A stretch of DNA of 64,000 nt from Streptomyces hygroscopicus (lineage in GTDB: Bacteria > Actinomycetota > Actinomycetes > Streptomycetales > Streptomycetaceae). Below the pieces are notes generated by a model that was given only the letters and a program-made list of their open reading frames with translations, was not told where the DNA came from and made no database searches. This document shows positions 51,716 through 61,120 of this stretch, piece by piece (within the stretch, counting starts at the first letter, position 1; every line of letters begins with the position of its first letter). The stretch spans positions 1 through 64,000 of the forward strand of contig NZ_LBMW01000022.1 in assembly GCF_026168105.1 (NCBI RefSeq). Reading direction: 5' to 3'. A program made the position numbers and the translations under genes.

Positions 51716-52570
51716 TCACCGGGTCGGCTGGGAACGGCGTTCGCGGTACAGGCAGCCGACGACCGACCCGAGGTGGACGACCACGCCCACCGCCACCAGC
51801 CAGGACAGGATGACCATGACGACGCCGATGGGCCCATAGGTTTGCTCGTTGGCCGTGATCGACGTGGAGAAGTAGTGGGCCGAGAACACCCCCAAGCCCA
51901 CCCAGCAGACAGCGGTGGCCAGGGCGGCGGGAAAAAGCGAGCGCCACGATGCCGCGCCGGCGAGAAGCAGTTTCATGCTCCACCACCAGAAGAATGTCGC
52001 CAGGACGAATCCCGCGAGGCTTTGGAGCACTGCCCCGCTGACCGCGCCGAGCCCCCTGCCGACCGCCGCCTGCAGGGCGGCGTAGGCCAGCAGGGCTGCC
52101 AGCCAATACATCTGGACCGGGGTGTCGCGCCAGCCCCGGCCGGGGACGTCGAACACCTTCTGGTACCAGCTCTGCAGGGTGCCCGCGACGGCCATGGCCC
52201 CGAGGACCAACAGGCAGGCGCTCGTCACCGTGAGCGTCCCCGACATCCGGCCGGGCTTGAAGAGGGTCCCCACGGCCCGTGCCGCCTCAGGGCTCAGACC
52301 GAGCCAGCCGACCACCAGCTCGGCGGTGTTGCTGCCCGCGGCAGCGGTGACGACCGTGAGGAACGGGAAGAAGCACAAGATCGCCAGCGCGGCCAGCTGG
52401 AAGGACTGGCCGAAGAAGTCGAGCGCGGTGAGCCGGTCCCACAGCCTGCCTGCCTGCTGCGTCCCCAGGCGTCTGGTGACCGCGCGCCCCTTCTGCTCCA
52501 AGGCCGACCCCCTCGCGCGCCGGCGCCCACGTCCTCGACACGCGCCCGTCGGCATCTTCCGGCTCGTCAT
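51716..52570 (-). CDS. YihY/BrkB family membrane protein
   Basis: A 284-residue protein with about six membrane helices (FQLAALAILCFFPFLTVVTA, TVTSACLLVLGAMAVAG, MYWLAALLAYAALQAAV, LAGFVLATFFWWWSMKLLLA, LFPAALATAVCWVGLGVFSA, IGVVMVILSWLVAVGVVVHL). This is the YihY/YhjD/BrkB family, once misnamed ribonuclease BN, of uncertain function in envelope integrity or transport. ATG 52570 is chosen; the N-terminal 30 residues are basic and its ribosome site is weak, so the start is uncertain. Confidence 0.85.
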   Translation of the reverse strand: MTSRKMPTGACRGRGRRRARGSALEQKGRAVTRRLGTQQAGRLWDRLTALDFFGQSFQLAALAILCFFPFLTVVTAAAGSNTAELVVGWLGLSPEAARAVGTLFKPGRMSGTLTVTSACLLVLGAMAVAGTLQSWYQKVFDVPGRGWRDTPVQMYWLAALLAYAALQAAVGRGLGAVSGAVLQSLAGFVLATFFWWWSMKLLLAGAASWRSLFPAALATAVCWVGLGVFSAHYFSTSITANEQTYGPIGVVMVILSWLVAVGVVVHLGSVVGCLYRERRSQPTR

Positions 52571-52800
52571 GAACGCCAGTGAACCTTTTCCGCGGGGGCG
52601 CTGTGCGCAGGGCACGCGGAGCAGCGCGCGGACACTTGCCCCGGGTTGCCGGGGTGCCTTGCCGGGAATGACGGCCGATGTGCCCGGAACCGTACGGCTG
52701 TGGCGACGCCGAACACGCCCAGGCCGCCGAAACGGGCCCCGGCAGCCGGTCCGCGGGAGCGGAGCAGTCTGCCGGGGGAGCGCCTCGGCGCTGCTCGTCG

Positions 52801-53199
52801 TCAGGAGAACTCGCCGTCCGTCCGCAGCTGCAGCCGCACGTTGGTGTCGGTGGTGCCGTTGTTGGTGGCGCAGGCCACGTAGTAGCCCGGTCCCGGGAAG
52901 GTTCCCAGGCTGGTGCGCAGTTCGGCGGCCCAGGCGGTGACCAGGCCGGGGGAGCCCGTGCCGGGCACCGTGGAACCGTTGTACTGGATCTTGAACTTGG
53001 CGCCCTGCCCGGTGGCCTGGCCGTCCCCGCGCACCTGGTACGCGGCGTACTGCTGCACGCAGCGCTGGTCACCCGGGTGGAGCGTGCCGCCGTAGAACTG
53101 GCTGGCGGACGCCGGACCCGCCGTGGCGAGCAGCGTCATCGCACCGACGCCGGCCAGGCCAAGAGCGATGCCGATTCGAGTGATCTTCTTGTTGTTCAT
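52801..53199 (-). CDS. Secreted 132-residue protein, function unknown
   Basis: Begins MNNKKITRIGIALGLAGVGA and continues to a signal-peptidase-I-like site after ATAGPASA, leaving a mature protein of about 100 residues starting SQFYGGTLHPGDQRC. Two cysteines (DQRCVQQ, VACATNN) could form a disulfide. The mature part is beta-rich and rich in Gly, Thr and Asn. GGGAGAGG precedes ATG 53199. It is divergent from a large P-loop NTPase across about 260 bp. No family recognised. Confidence 0.8.
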   Translation of the reverse strand: MNNKKITRIGIALGLAGVGAMTLLATAGPASASQFYGGTLHPGDQRCVQQYAAYQVRGDGQATGQGAKFKIQYNGSTVPGTGSPGLVTAWAAELRTSLGTFPGPGYYVACATNNGTTDTNVRLQLRTDGEFS

Positions 53200-53462
53200 T
53201 GCCTCTCCCGCTGTCGTGTCCTCGGAGTCGCCGGCGTGTCGTGGGCGACCTGAACGTCTGTCAGATGCTTGGCAGGTGCATCTGTGTCCTGCGGAACGCC
53301 ACTCACGGTAGGAGCAGGTACTGTCCGCCCGGCAGGCCGTTCTGCTCCCAAAGCACCTCCGGTTTCCGTCCGTTGTGTCCGCCGGACGTCGTTGACAGCG
53401 TGGGAGCGCCACCCGAAAAATTGAGGCGGGGGACAGGACGACAGCCACGCACTGGGGGCAGG

Positions 53463-55517
53463 GTGGCCGAGAGACCAGCCGACCGGTTCGCGCGGGCACG
53501 CACGCGCGGCTTCGTCGGCCGACGCCGCGAGACGGCGGCCTTCACCGACCTGCTGGCGGCCGGTGCCGGCGCGGTCGTCTTCGTGTACGGGCCCGGCGGC
53601 ATCGGCAAGACGACCCTGCTGCACCACTTCGCCGACCTCGGCGCCGAGGCGGGCCGGAGCGTCACGCGCCTGCGGGCGGACGAACTGGGCACCGCCTTCG
53701 GCGGCGTTGAGGGGCTCGCCGACACACCCCGGGCGCTCGTCACGGTCGACGGTGTGGACGGCTCACGGGCATCGGACCGGCTGTTGCTGGAGCAACTGGT
53801 GGGACGCATCGGTGAGGACGCCGTGCTCGTACTGGCCGGCCGGGAGGCACCCCCGCTCGTCTGGCGCACCGACCCGGCGTGGCTGGGCCTGCTGCACACG
53901 ATGCGGCTGGGTCCTCTGCCGGTCGACGACGGCGTGGAGTTGCTGCGTCTGCGAGGAGTCCCCGACGGCGACCACGAGCGCCTCCTCGACTTCACCCACG
54001 GCCATCCACTGGCCCTGGCCCTGGTGGCCGACGTACGCGCGCAGGGTGGTGTCGACCCCCTCTCTCCTGCCGCCTCGCCCGAAGTGGTCGGCGTCCTCCT
54101 CGACGCCCTGCTGGACACCGTACCCACACAGATGCACCGCCGGGCACTCGAGGCGTGCGCCCAGGTGCTCGTCACCACTGAACCGCTGCTGGCGGCACTT
54201 CTGCAGGTCCCGGACGCACGCGGGCTGTTCTACTGGCTGCGTGACCTGTCAGTGGTCGAGTACAACAGCCGCGGCATCCATCCGCACGACATGATCCGCG
54301 AGCTCCTCGATTCGGAGCTGCGCTGGCGTCACCCGGAGCAGCGCGTGGAACTGCGCCGCAGGGCGAGCTCCTACTACGAGGCGGTGTTCAGCGACGGGGG
54401 CACTGCCCGGCAACGCGCGGTGCTCACCGATTTCGCCTACCTCCACCGGGGCAACCCACTCGTCGGCCCGCTGCTCACCCATGTCGCCGCGGACTCCTCG
54501 CAAGCGCTGTACCTCGACATGCTCTCCATCGGCCCGGCCGCCGAGGAGGACGTGCCCGCGCTGCTCGCCATGGCCACGCAACATGAGGGCCCCGCCTCCG
54601 CGCGGCTTCTGGCCGCCTGGTGGGGACACCCGGCCGGCGCATGGCACACGGTGCGGGGCCCGGAAGCCGAGCCCGTCGGCTTCTGCACCGTGCTCACCCT
54701 GGGCACACAGCCGCCGGACGGTGCTCCTGCGGATCCGGCCGTCGAAGCAGCCTGCGACTTCCTGCGCGGTTCCGGAACGCTGCGCACACAAGAGAGCGCG
54801 CTGATGGTGCGTTCCTGGATGTCCCGGGACGACTACCAGGCCGTCTCCCCGGTCCAGACGCTCATCACGCTGCGCCTGACCCACCACTACCTGACCACCG
54901 ACAGACCCGCACTGACCCTGCTCTCCTTCGCCGATCCCGAGTTCTGGACGGCCGGCTGCGCCTACGCCGACTTCACCCGGCTGCCGGAGGCCGACTTCTC
55001 GGTCGGGGGACGCCACCACGGCGTCTTCCTCCACGACTGGCGGCGCACCCCCGCTCTCACCTGGCTGGCCCTGCTCAGCGAACGCGAGTCGGCTGCGGAT
55101 CCGCTGCGTATCCCGCCGCCGGACCCGGCCGGTCCTCCGCGGATCATCGAACGCGAGGAGTTCGCCGCGGGAGTCCGCGAGGCACTGCGCGGGTTCGGCC
55201 GCGCGGGAGGGATGCGGGACTGCGCCCTCCTGGGATCCCGCTTGGTGACGGCACGCGCCGGGGCGGAGGCAAACCCGCGCGACCGTGCGGAGGCGCTGCG
55301 CCAGGCCATCAGGGACGCCGCAGCGGTTCTGGCCGCCGCCCCGCACGACCGGCGCGCGCACCGGGCACTGCACCACACCTACATCCAGCCGGCCAGCACC
55401 CAGCAACGAGCCGCCGAGTTACTGGACCTGCCGATGACCACCTACCGACGGCACCTGAGCGCCGGGATCCAACGGCTCACGGAGGAGCTGTGGCAGCAGG
55501 AGGTCGACCTGCAGTGA
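53463..55517 (+). CDS. P-loop NTPase (STAND-like) with C-terminal helical/HTH-like region
   Basis: A 684-residue cytoplasmic protein. After a short lead (RTRGFVGRRRETAAFTDLL) comes Walker A GPGGIGKTT (43-51), Walker B ALVTVDGVDG, a sensor-like arginine in LVLAGREAPPL, and a winged-helix-like segment (IHPHDMIRELLDSELRW). The long C-terminal region ends QQRAAELLDLPMTTYRRHLS, which resembles a helix-turn-helix. Such STAND-like NTPases act as signal-gated switches or regulators. GTG 53463 is chosen. A TTA codon occurs at 55419-55421, in the putative HTH. It lies just upstream of the Trypco1/protease pair; a functional link is inference. Confidence 0.85.
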   Translation: MAERPADRFARARTRGFVGRRRETAAFTDLLAAGAGAVVFVYGPGGIGKTTLLHHFADLGAEAGRSVTRLRADELGTAFGGVEGLADTPRALVTVDGVDGSRASDRLLLEQLVGRIGEDAVLVLAGREAPPLVWRTDPAWLGLLHTMRLGPLPVDDGVELLRLRGVPDGDHERLLDFTHGHPLALALVADVRAQGGVDPLSPAASPEVVGVLLDALLDTVPTQMHRRALEACAQVLVTTEPLLAALLQVPDARGLFYWLRDLSVVEYNSRGIHPHDMIRELLDSELRWRHPEQRVELRRRASSYYEAVFSDGGTARQRAVLTDFAYLHRGNPLVGPLLTHVAADSSQALYLDMLSIGPAAEEDVPALLAMATQHEGPASARLLAAWWGHPAGAWHTVRGPEAEPVGFCTVLTLGTQPPDGAPADPAVEAACDFLRGSGTLRTQESALMVRSWMSRDDYQAVSPVQTLITLRLTHHYLTTDRPALTLLSFADPEFWTAGCAYADFTRLPEADFSVGGRHHGVFLHDWRRTPALTWLALLSERESAADPLRIPPPDPAGPPRIIEREEFAAGVREALRGFGRAGGMRDCALLGSRLVTARAGAEANPRDRAEALRQAIRDAAAVLAAAPHDRRAHRALHHTYIQPASTQQRAAELLDLPMTTYRRHLSAGIQRLTEELWQQEVDLQ

Positions 55518-55663
55518 GACCCGCACTTCTTCGGGCGGGCGGGGAGCGGCAGTCGTCGCCGCCCCACGGCGGCGAGCAGCTTCGTTGATCGCCATGTGCG
55601 CGCGGGCCCGCTCGGCTAGTGTCGTGTCCGCCGGAAGCCCGATGGCCAGGGGAGGGGCAGAGC

Positions 55664-56011
55664 GTGGCGACTATCGTCCGAATGGCTTTGGAGGACGGCG
55701 GCTCGGTCCTGGTCGAGGCACCGTCCGGGGCGGACGGCCCGGTGAAGGCCGGCCGACTCGGCGACGCCATCCAGGATCTGCCGTTGAGCCTGCAGGCCGC
55801 GCTGCGGCCGGTCACCGACACCGCCCGGACGGTGCTGCGCCAGCTTCGCGAGGCCGGCCCCGAGGAACTGGAGGTGGAGTTCGGCGTCGATCTGTCCTGC
55901 CAGGCAGGAGCACTGATCACCAGGGGCGAGGCCGCGTGCCATCTGAAGGTCAGGGCGACCTGGCGCCGGGTCCGAACCGAGGTGGACGACTCGGGAACTC
56001 CGGATGCCTGA
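55664..56011 (+). CDS. CU044_2847 / Trypco1-type small protein
   Basis: A 115-residue beta-rich protein (VATIVRMALEDGGSVLVEAP, PEELEVEFGVDLSCQAGALI, ACHLKVRATWRR) matching the CU044_2847 family, also called trypsin-co-occurring domain 1. It is known mainly for genomic association with trypsin-like effectors and NTPases in counter-invader systems; it may present or regulate the protease. GTG 55664 has GGAGGGG upstream. Its end overlaps the giant protease gene by eight bases, so the pair is coupled. Confidence 0.88.
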   Translation: MATIVRMALEDGGSVLVEAPSGADGPVKAGRLGDAIQDLPLSLQAALRPVTDTARTVLRQLREAGPEELEVEFGVDLSCQAGALITRGEAACHLKVRATWRRVRTEVDDSGTPDA

Positions 56012-59000
56012 CACCGTGGAAGTTGCCCCTCCAGCACCTTCCAACGGCCTGCCCGCCGGGGTGGCCCAGATCCTTGACACCGGTGGCGTGGTGGTGGGGG
56101 CGGGTTTCCTCGTCGCGGAAGATGTCGTTGTCACCTGCGCCCACGTGGTGACCGCCGCCGGGACCGGTCCCGGCGGCACACTGCGGCTTGCCTTCCCCCA
56201 CGCGCCCGGCACTCCCCGGCCGCAGGGGCGGGTGCTTTCCGAGCCATGGCGAGACCCCGCCGCCGAGGACGTCGCCGTCATCCGCCTGACGGAGGGCCCG
56301 ACGGGCGTGACACCGCTGCCGCTGGGATCCGCCGAAGGCCGCAGGGGCCACCGCGTGCGCTCGTTCGGCTTTCCGGCCCAGGCGCCCAGCGGAGGTCACC
56401 ACGGCTACGGCTCGGTCGGTGATCTGCTCCCCGCCGGTACCGGGGACGGCGTGGGCGGCGGCCTGCTGCTGCAGCTTGCGGATGCCAACGACCTGACCAC
56501 CGGGTTCAGTGGAGCGCCGGTGGTGGACGAGCCGACCGGGCGTGTCATCGGCATGCTCACCTCCATCACCGCCCCCGACAGCCATCTGAAGGGCCTGGGA
56601 ATCGCCTACGCCACCCCCACTCAGGTGCTGCGGGATGCCTGGCCGTATCTGGCCGTGGAGGACGACGTCTGCCCCTACCGCGAACTGGAACCGTTCACCA
56701 GCGAGCACGCCGCGTGGTTCCACGGGCGGGGGGCCGCCGTCGAGCGGGTGCTGGGGGCCTTGGCCGGGCAGCGCCGGGCGGTGCTGTTGCTCGGGCCGTC
56801 CGGGGCGGGCAAGTCCTCCTTGGCGCAAGCCGGCCTGCTGCCGGCGCTGGCCGAGGGCCGGTTGCCGGGCAGCGACCGGTGGCTGCCCGTCGTGGTACGC
56901 CCGGATCAGGACCTGCTGGCCGAGATCGAACGGGCCGGGCTTCCCGGTGCGGCCGATGACGGAATCATCGAGGCCGCGCAGCGCAGACTCGCCGCCGAGC
57001 CGGGCCACGAGCGTGTCCTGCTGGTCATCGACCAGTTGGAGGAACTTCTCACGCACACCATGGCGGACGACTCGCTCGGCGATCGCTGCCTGGCGGCCCT
57101 GCGGCAGATCACGGCGGCGATCGCCTCGCCCGGTGCGCTGAGCGTGCTCCTGGTCATGCGCGACGACTTCTACTCCAGGCTTGCCGCGCTCGCCCCCGAG
57201 TTGCTGGAAGCTGCGGAGCCGGGGCTGGTGAACATGCCCGCCACGCTGGACACCCACGACCTGCGCGCGATGATCACGCTGCCGGCCCGGTCGGTGGGCC
57301 TGCGTTTCGAGGAGGGGCTTGCCGACCGGATCGTCGCCGACGTCCTGGCAGGCGGGCCGGACGGCTCCGAGGCCCTGCGGGCACCGATCACTGTACTGCC
57401 ACTACTGGAACTGACGCTGAGTCAGTTATGGCGGCGGCGTGTCGACGGATACCTCACGCACGACGGCTACCAGGCGATCGGTCGGGTCACAGGCAGCCTG
57501 ACCGCTTGGTGCGACGACGCGGTCCGCACATTGCCCGCGGAACTGCGGCCCACCGCGCAGCGGATCCTGACCACGTTGGTGCGGCCCGCCGACGAGGCGC
57601 ACGACATCCCCGCCGTCCGCCAGCAGGTCCCGGTGGCGACACTCCGCGAGCTGGCCGTCGACACGATCGCCGCGGCATCGTCCGACCAGCAGCTGAAGCG
57701 AGCCGATGAGGTCCTGGCGGCACTCACCCGGCACCGCATCGTCACCACCCGTGCGGTGCGCGTTCCAGGACACGGCGCGGACGATCCCGGCCGGCCGGTG
57801 GCGGAACTCATTCACGACGCACTCATCCGCGAATGGGGAACGCTACGAGCATGGGTCGCCAAGGACCGCCAGTTCCAGGAATGGCTGCGCCGCACGCGTG
57901 AACAGCACGAGTTGTGGACGCGGTCGGAGCGCCAGGGGGACCTGCTGGACGGGACGGATCTCGCCGAGGGCGTGTCCTGGTCCGCGCAGCGCGGGTTGCC
58001 CGCTGACATCGCCGTGTTCCTTGGCGTGTCGAGAGCCGCTGAAGCAAGGCGCCGCCGGGTGCGCCGTATCGGGGTGGCGCTGCTCACCGTCTTGGCGCTC
58101 ATCGCCTCAGGCGCGGCAGTTGTCGCGTTGGTCGAGCGGAGCAACGCCGACGCACAGCGGCGCAGCGCCCTGGCCCGAACCCTTGCCGCCGAATCGCAGA
58201 GCATGCTCAAAGCCCAGCCCGGACTGGCCAAGCAACTCGCCATCGCTTCCTACCGGTTGGACCACGGGGTCGGTACGGCCGCGATGCTCACCGCACTCAG
58301 CGGTCCCGGGGTGTTCGACAGCCCCGACCCCGTAGTGGACCTGGCCGAGACGCATGACGGCCACACGCTGCTGATGTCCACGGGCACGGCGATCGCCGTC
58401 TGGAGCACTTCTCATGGCCGGATCAGCCGTATCACCGGTGTGACGGCGGGACCCCTGGCGGTCAGCCCGGACGGGCGAGTGCTGGCGGCAGGCACCTCGG
58501 GCGGCCGTAACGGCTCGGTACGGCTGTGGTCACTGGCCGACCCTGCCCACCCCGCCCCACTCGGCTCCCTTCCTGCCGGAGTGGGCCGTATCACCGCCGT
58601 CGCGATCAGCGCCGACGGCCGACTGCTCGCCGCGGGCGCCCCGGACGGTGCCATACGGCTCTGGGACATCTCCGCACCGGCCGGTGCCCGGCAACTCCCG
58701 TCGCTGACCGGCCATCGCGGTGGGGTCGACTCCCTGGCGTTCTCCCCGTCCCATCGGCTTCTGGCCAGCTCCGGCGGCGACCAGCGGGTGCGGCTGTGGA
58801 ACCTGGCCGACCCCTCGCACGCGTCATCGCCCGTGGCCACGTTGGACAGCTCCAACGCGGAGGCGGACACCCAGTCGACATATCTGCCGGTGGTCCACCG
58901 GATCGCCTTCACCCCGGACGGTACGACCCTCGCCGGGCCGGGTGACGGCAACAACATCGCGATCCGGCTGTGGGGAGTGGGAGTCCCGTCCCGGCCGCGC

Positions 59001-60506
59001 CTGTTGGCCGCGGCCGGCGCCGATGCGGAGGGGACGGGTCCCACTGGCACCCAGTGCGGCAAGAACCTGCGGTCCATCGCCTTCAACGGCAGCGGACACG
59101 TCTTCGCCGCAGTGTGCAACGCGACGGGTGACGGATCCCTGACGTTGTGGCAGGCCCACGACATGGCGCACGTAGTGCCCGTGTACACCCTCCCGGGCGT
59201 GGACACGCAGCACAACGGCCCCGTACTGTTCGAGCCGCGCAGTAGTGTCCTGCTGCACGCGACCGGCAGTGGTGTGCAGCAGTGGGACGCCGGCAACCCC
59301 TATCAGCCGGGCGCCGACGGCAGCTACGGTCAAGTGCCGGACGGCTTCGAGGCCGATGCGGTGATCAGCGGCGGGCGCAGGCGGCTGCTCGCCGTCGTCG
59401 GCGGGGACTCCGGCCAGCTGATCGACCTTACCGGCAGGGACGGTCACCATGTGGTGAGGGACCTGCCTGGCGGCTACATCGGAGCATCGGCCGTCGCGTT
59501 CACCCCCGACGGCGGCGTCCTGGCCGACAGCGAACACGTCGACGTCGGCCACGACGCCAGGAAGCTGGTGCTGCGGCTGCGCAACACCAGGGAATCCAAC
59601 GTCCCCGTGCTGGCCACCGTCGACAGCATCGACGAGGGCGTACACAGCATCGCCTTCAGCTCGGACGGCCGGATCATGGCCGTCGCCGACAACAACGACG
59701 ACAGGAACAATCACTACACGGCCGGACCGTCGGTGAAGCTGTTCGACGTGAAGGACCCGGCTCACCCCCGGCAGATCGCCCGTCTGCCCGCCGACGCGTT
59801 CCACGTGGCGCTGTCCCCGGACGGCCGCCTGCTCACCGCGAACACCGCCGACTCGCTGCTGTCCTGGAACGTCTCCGACCCGCGCCATCCCCTCCCGCGG
59901 CCGGTACAGCGTCTGACCCCGGGCTCCGTGACATCGGCCAGTGCGTTCCGTCCTGACGGACAGTGGATCGCGGTCGGCGACAGCAGTGGGACGATCCGGC
60001 TGTGGAAGGTGGACCGCGACCAGATCTCGGGACCCCCTTCCATCATCCGCTCCCCGTCGTACCCGGGCTCCGCCCCCTCCTTCAGCCCCGACGGGCGCAC
60101 CATCGCCTTCCCGGACAACGGGGACACCGGGAACTCCATCGGTCCCGAGGATCAGCGAGGGCATGTGGCCCTCTGGGACGTCAGTGATCCACACACCCCC
60201 GTGCCGCAGGGCGGCGTGGCCTACCAATCCTCGAACACGTTCACCGGGAGCGTCGCCTTCAGCCCCACCGGGCACTTTCTCGTCGCCACGATTTCCAGGT
60301 CGATCGATGTCTGGAGCACCGTCCCGGAAGACAACATGGTGACCCTGTGCACGGCCGTCGGCGATGTGATCACGCCCGAAGAGTGGGGACGCTACGTACC
60401 GAACGAGCCCTACACCCCGCCGTGTGAGCATCCCAATGTGCCCGAGACGATCGTGCCCGTCCCCACCGGCACTACGGGCGCCGAAACCCCCATCGGCGGC
60501 CTATGA
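56004..60506 (+). CDS. Trypsin-like protease - NTPase - TM - WD40 protein
   Basis: A 1500-residue multidomain protein. Residues about 20-215 are a trypsin-like protease with triad H47 (TCAHVV), D89 (AEDVAVIRL) and S169 (GFSGAP). A STAND-type NTPase follows, with Walker A GPSGAGKSS near 264-272 and Walker B LLVIDQLEELL near 340. After a helical region comes one hydrophobic segment (about 690-712, IGVALLTVLALIASGAAVVA), then a WD40-type propeller region of many repeats (SVRLWSLADP, AIRLWDISAP, RVRLWNLADP, TIRLWKVDRD). The layout fits counter-invader systems in which WD40 senses, the NTPase oligomerises and the protease executes. A TTA codon lies at 57426-57428. It is coupled to the Trypco1 gene. 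Confidence 0.9.
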   Translation: MPDTVEVAPPAPSNGLPAGVAQILDTGGVVVGAGFLVAEDVVVTCAHVVTAAGTGPGGTLRLAFPHAPGTPRPQGRVLSEPWRDPAAEDVAVIRLTEGPTGVTPLPLGSAEGRRGHRVRSFGFPAQAPSGGHHGYGSVGDLLPAGTGDGVGGGLLLQLADANDLTTGFSGAPVVDEPTGRVIGMLTSITAPDSHLKGLGIAYATPTQVLRDAWPYLAVEDDVCPYRELEPFTSEHAAWFHGRGAAVERVLGALAGQRRAVLLLGPSGAGKSSLAQAGLLPALAEGRLPGSDRWLPVVVRPDQDLLAEIERAGLPGAADDGIIEAAQRRLAAEPGHERVLLVIDQLEELLTHTMADDSLGDRCLAALRQITAAIASPGALSVLLVMRDDFYSRLAALAPELLEAAEPGLVNMPATLDTHDLRAMITLPARSVGLRFEEGLADRIVADVLAGGPDGSEALRAPITVLPLLELTLSQLWRRRVDGYLTHDGYQAIGRVTGSLTAWCDDAVRTLPAELRPTAQRILTTLVRPADEAHDIPAVRQQVPVATLRELAVDTIAAASSDQQLKRADEVLAALTRHRIVTTRAVRVPGHGADDPGRPVAELIHDALIREWGTLRAWVAKDRQFQEWLRRTREQHELWTRSERQGDLLDGTDLAEGVSWSAQRGLPADIAVFLGVSRAAEARRRRVRRIGVALLTVLALIASGAAVVALVERSNADAQRRSALARTLAAESQSMLKAQPGLAKQLAIASYRLDHGVGTAAMLTALSGPGVFDSPDPVVDLAETHDGHTLLMSTGTAIAVWSTSHGRISRITGVTAGPLAVSPDGRVLAAGTSGGRNGSVRLWSLADPAHPAPLGSLPAGVGRITAVAISADGRLLAAGAPDGAIRLWDISAPAGARQLPSLTGHRGGVDSLAFSPSHRLLASSGGDQRVRLWNLADPSHASSPVATLDSSNAEADTQSTYLPVVHRIAFTPDGTTLAGPGDGNNIAIRLWGVGVPSRPRLLAAAGADAEGTGPTGTQCGKNLRSIAFNGSGHVFAAVCNATGDGSLTLWQAHDMAHVVPVYTLPGVDTQHNGPVLFEPRSSVLLHATGSGVQQWDAGNPYQPGADGSYGQVPDGFEADAVISGGRRRLLAVVGGDSGQLIDLTGRDGHHVVRDLPGGYIGASAVAFTPDGGVLADSEHVDVGHDARKLVLRLRNTRESNVPVLATVDSIDEGVHSIAFSSDGRIMAVADNNDDRNNHYTAGPSVKLFDVKDPAHPRQIARLPADAFHVALSPDGRLLTANTADSLLSWNVSDPRHPLPRPVQRLTPGSVTSASAFRPDGQWIAVGDSSGTIRLWKVDRDQISGPPSIIRSPSYPGSAPSFSPDGRTIAFPDNGDTGNSIGPEDQRGHVALWDVSDPHTPVPQGGVAYQSSNTFTGSVAFSPTGHFLVATISRSIDVWSTVPEDNMVTLCTAVGDVITPEEWGRYVPNEPYTPPCEHPNVPETIVPVPTGTTGAETPIGGL

Positions 60507-60650
60507 CGTGCGGGTTGCGCGAACGTTGTGGCGCACCGGCACCCGCCATCGCTGCGACGTGAACCGCACGGCACCCCATCTGCTGCGGCGAAAGCGGGCA
60601 ATGCCCGGCGCGGCCGCCGAGAGGGGCTCGCGGCTGCCGGGCAGGACCCG

Positions 60651-60920
60651 TCACTCGGCCGGCTGCCGCTGCGGCGTCGACGGCAGGCACACGCGGAACA
60701 GCGCGCCCTCGCCCGGCGCGGTCTTGAAGCTCCACGGTGCCCTGGTGGGCCGTCGTCAGGGCGGAGACGATGGCCAGGCCCAGCCCTGCGCCGCCTTCCT
60801 GACGGCTGCGGGAGGCATCGACTCGGTAGAAGCGTTCGAAGACGCGGGCGGACTGCTCTGCAGTCAGCCCTGGTCCGGTGTCGGCCACTTTCCCTGACAG
60901 CGCCGGCTCACCGCGCACCG
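60651..60920 (-). pseudogene. C-terminal remnant of a sensor histidine kinase
   Basis: The minus strand reads VADTGPGLTAEQSARVFERF, then GGAGLGLAIVSALTTAHQGT, the ATP-binding end of a histidine kinase. It then shifts frame to APGEGALFRVCLPSTPQRQP and a stop at 60651-60653. The sensor, membrane and HisKA parts are absent. It is a truncated and frameshifted relic. Confidence 0.7.
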
Positions 60921-61120
60921 CGCCGATCCCTCCGAACCGCCCGGAAACGGACCGGATCGCACGGTGCGACCGGGTAGAGGACGGTACGGAATCCCAGAGA
61001 ACTCCCAGCCGGTTCCCAGGAACTCCTCAACCCCATGCTGTTCAGTCGTGGGCCGAATCGGCACGCCCGCGTGGGTCGTTCCGCCGTCCCAGCGTCGACC
61101 ACATCGAGGAGACACCGGCC

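Noticed and set aside
58824..60431. A 535-codon minus-strand frame within the WD40 region
   Set aside because: It is antisense to clear WD40 repeats with no recognisable domain of its own.
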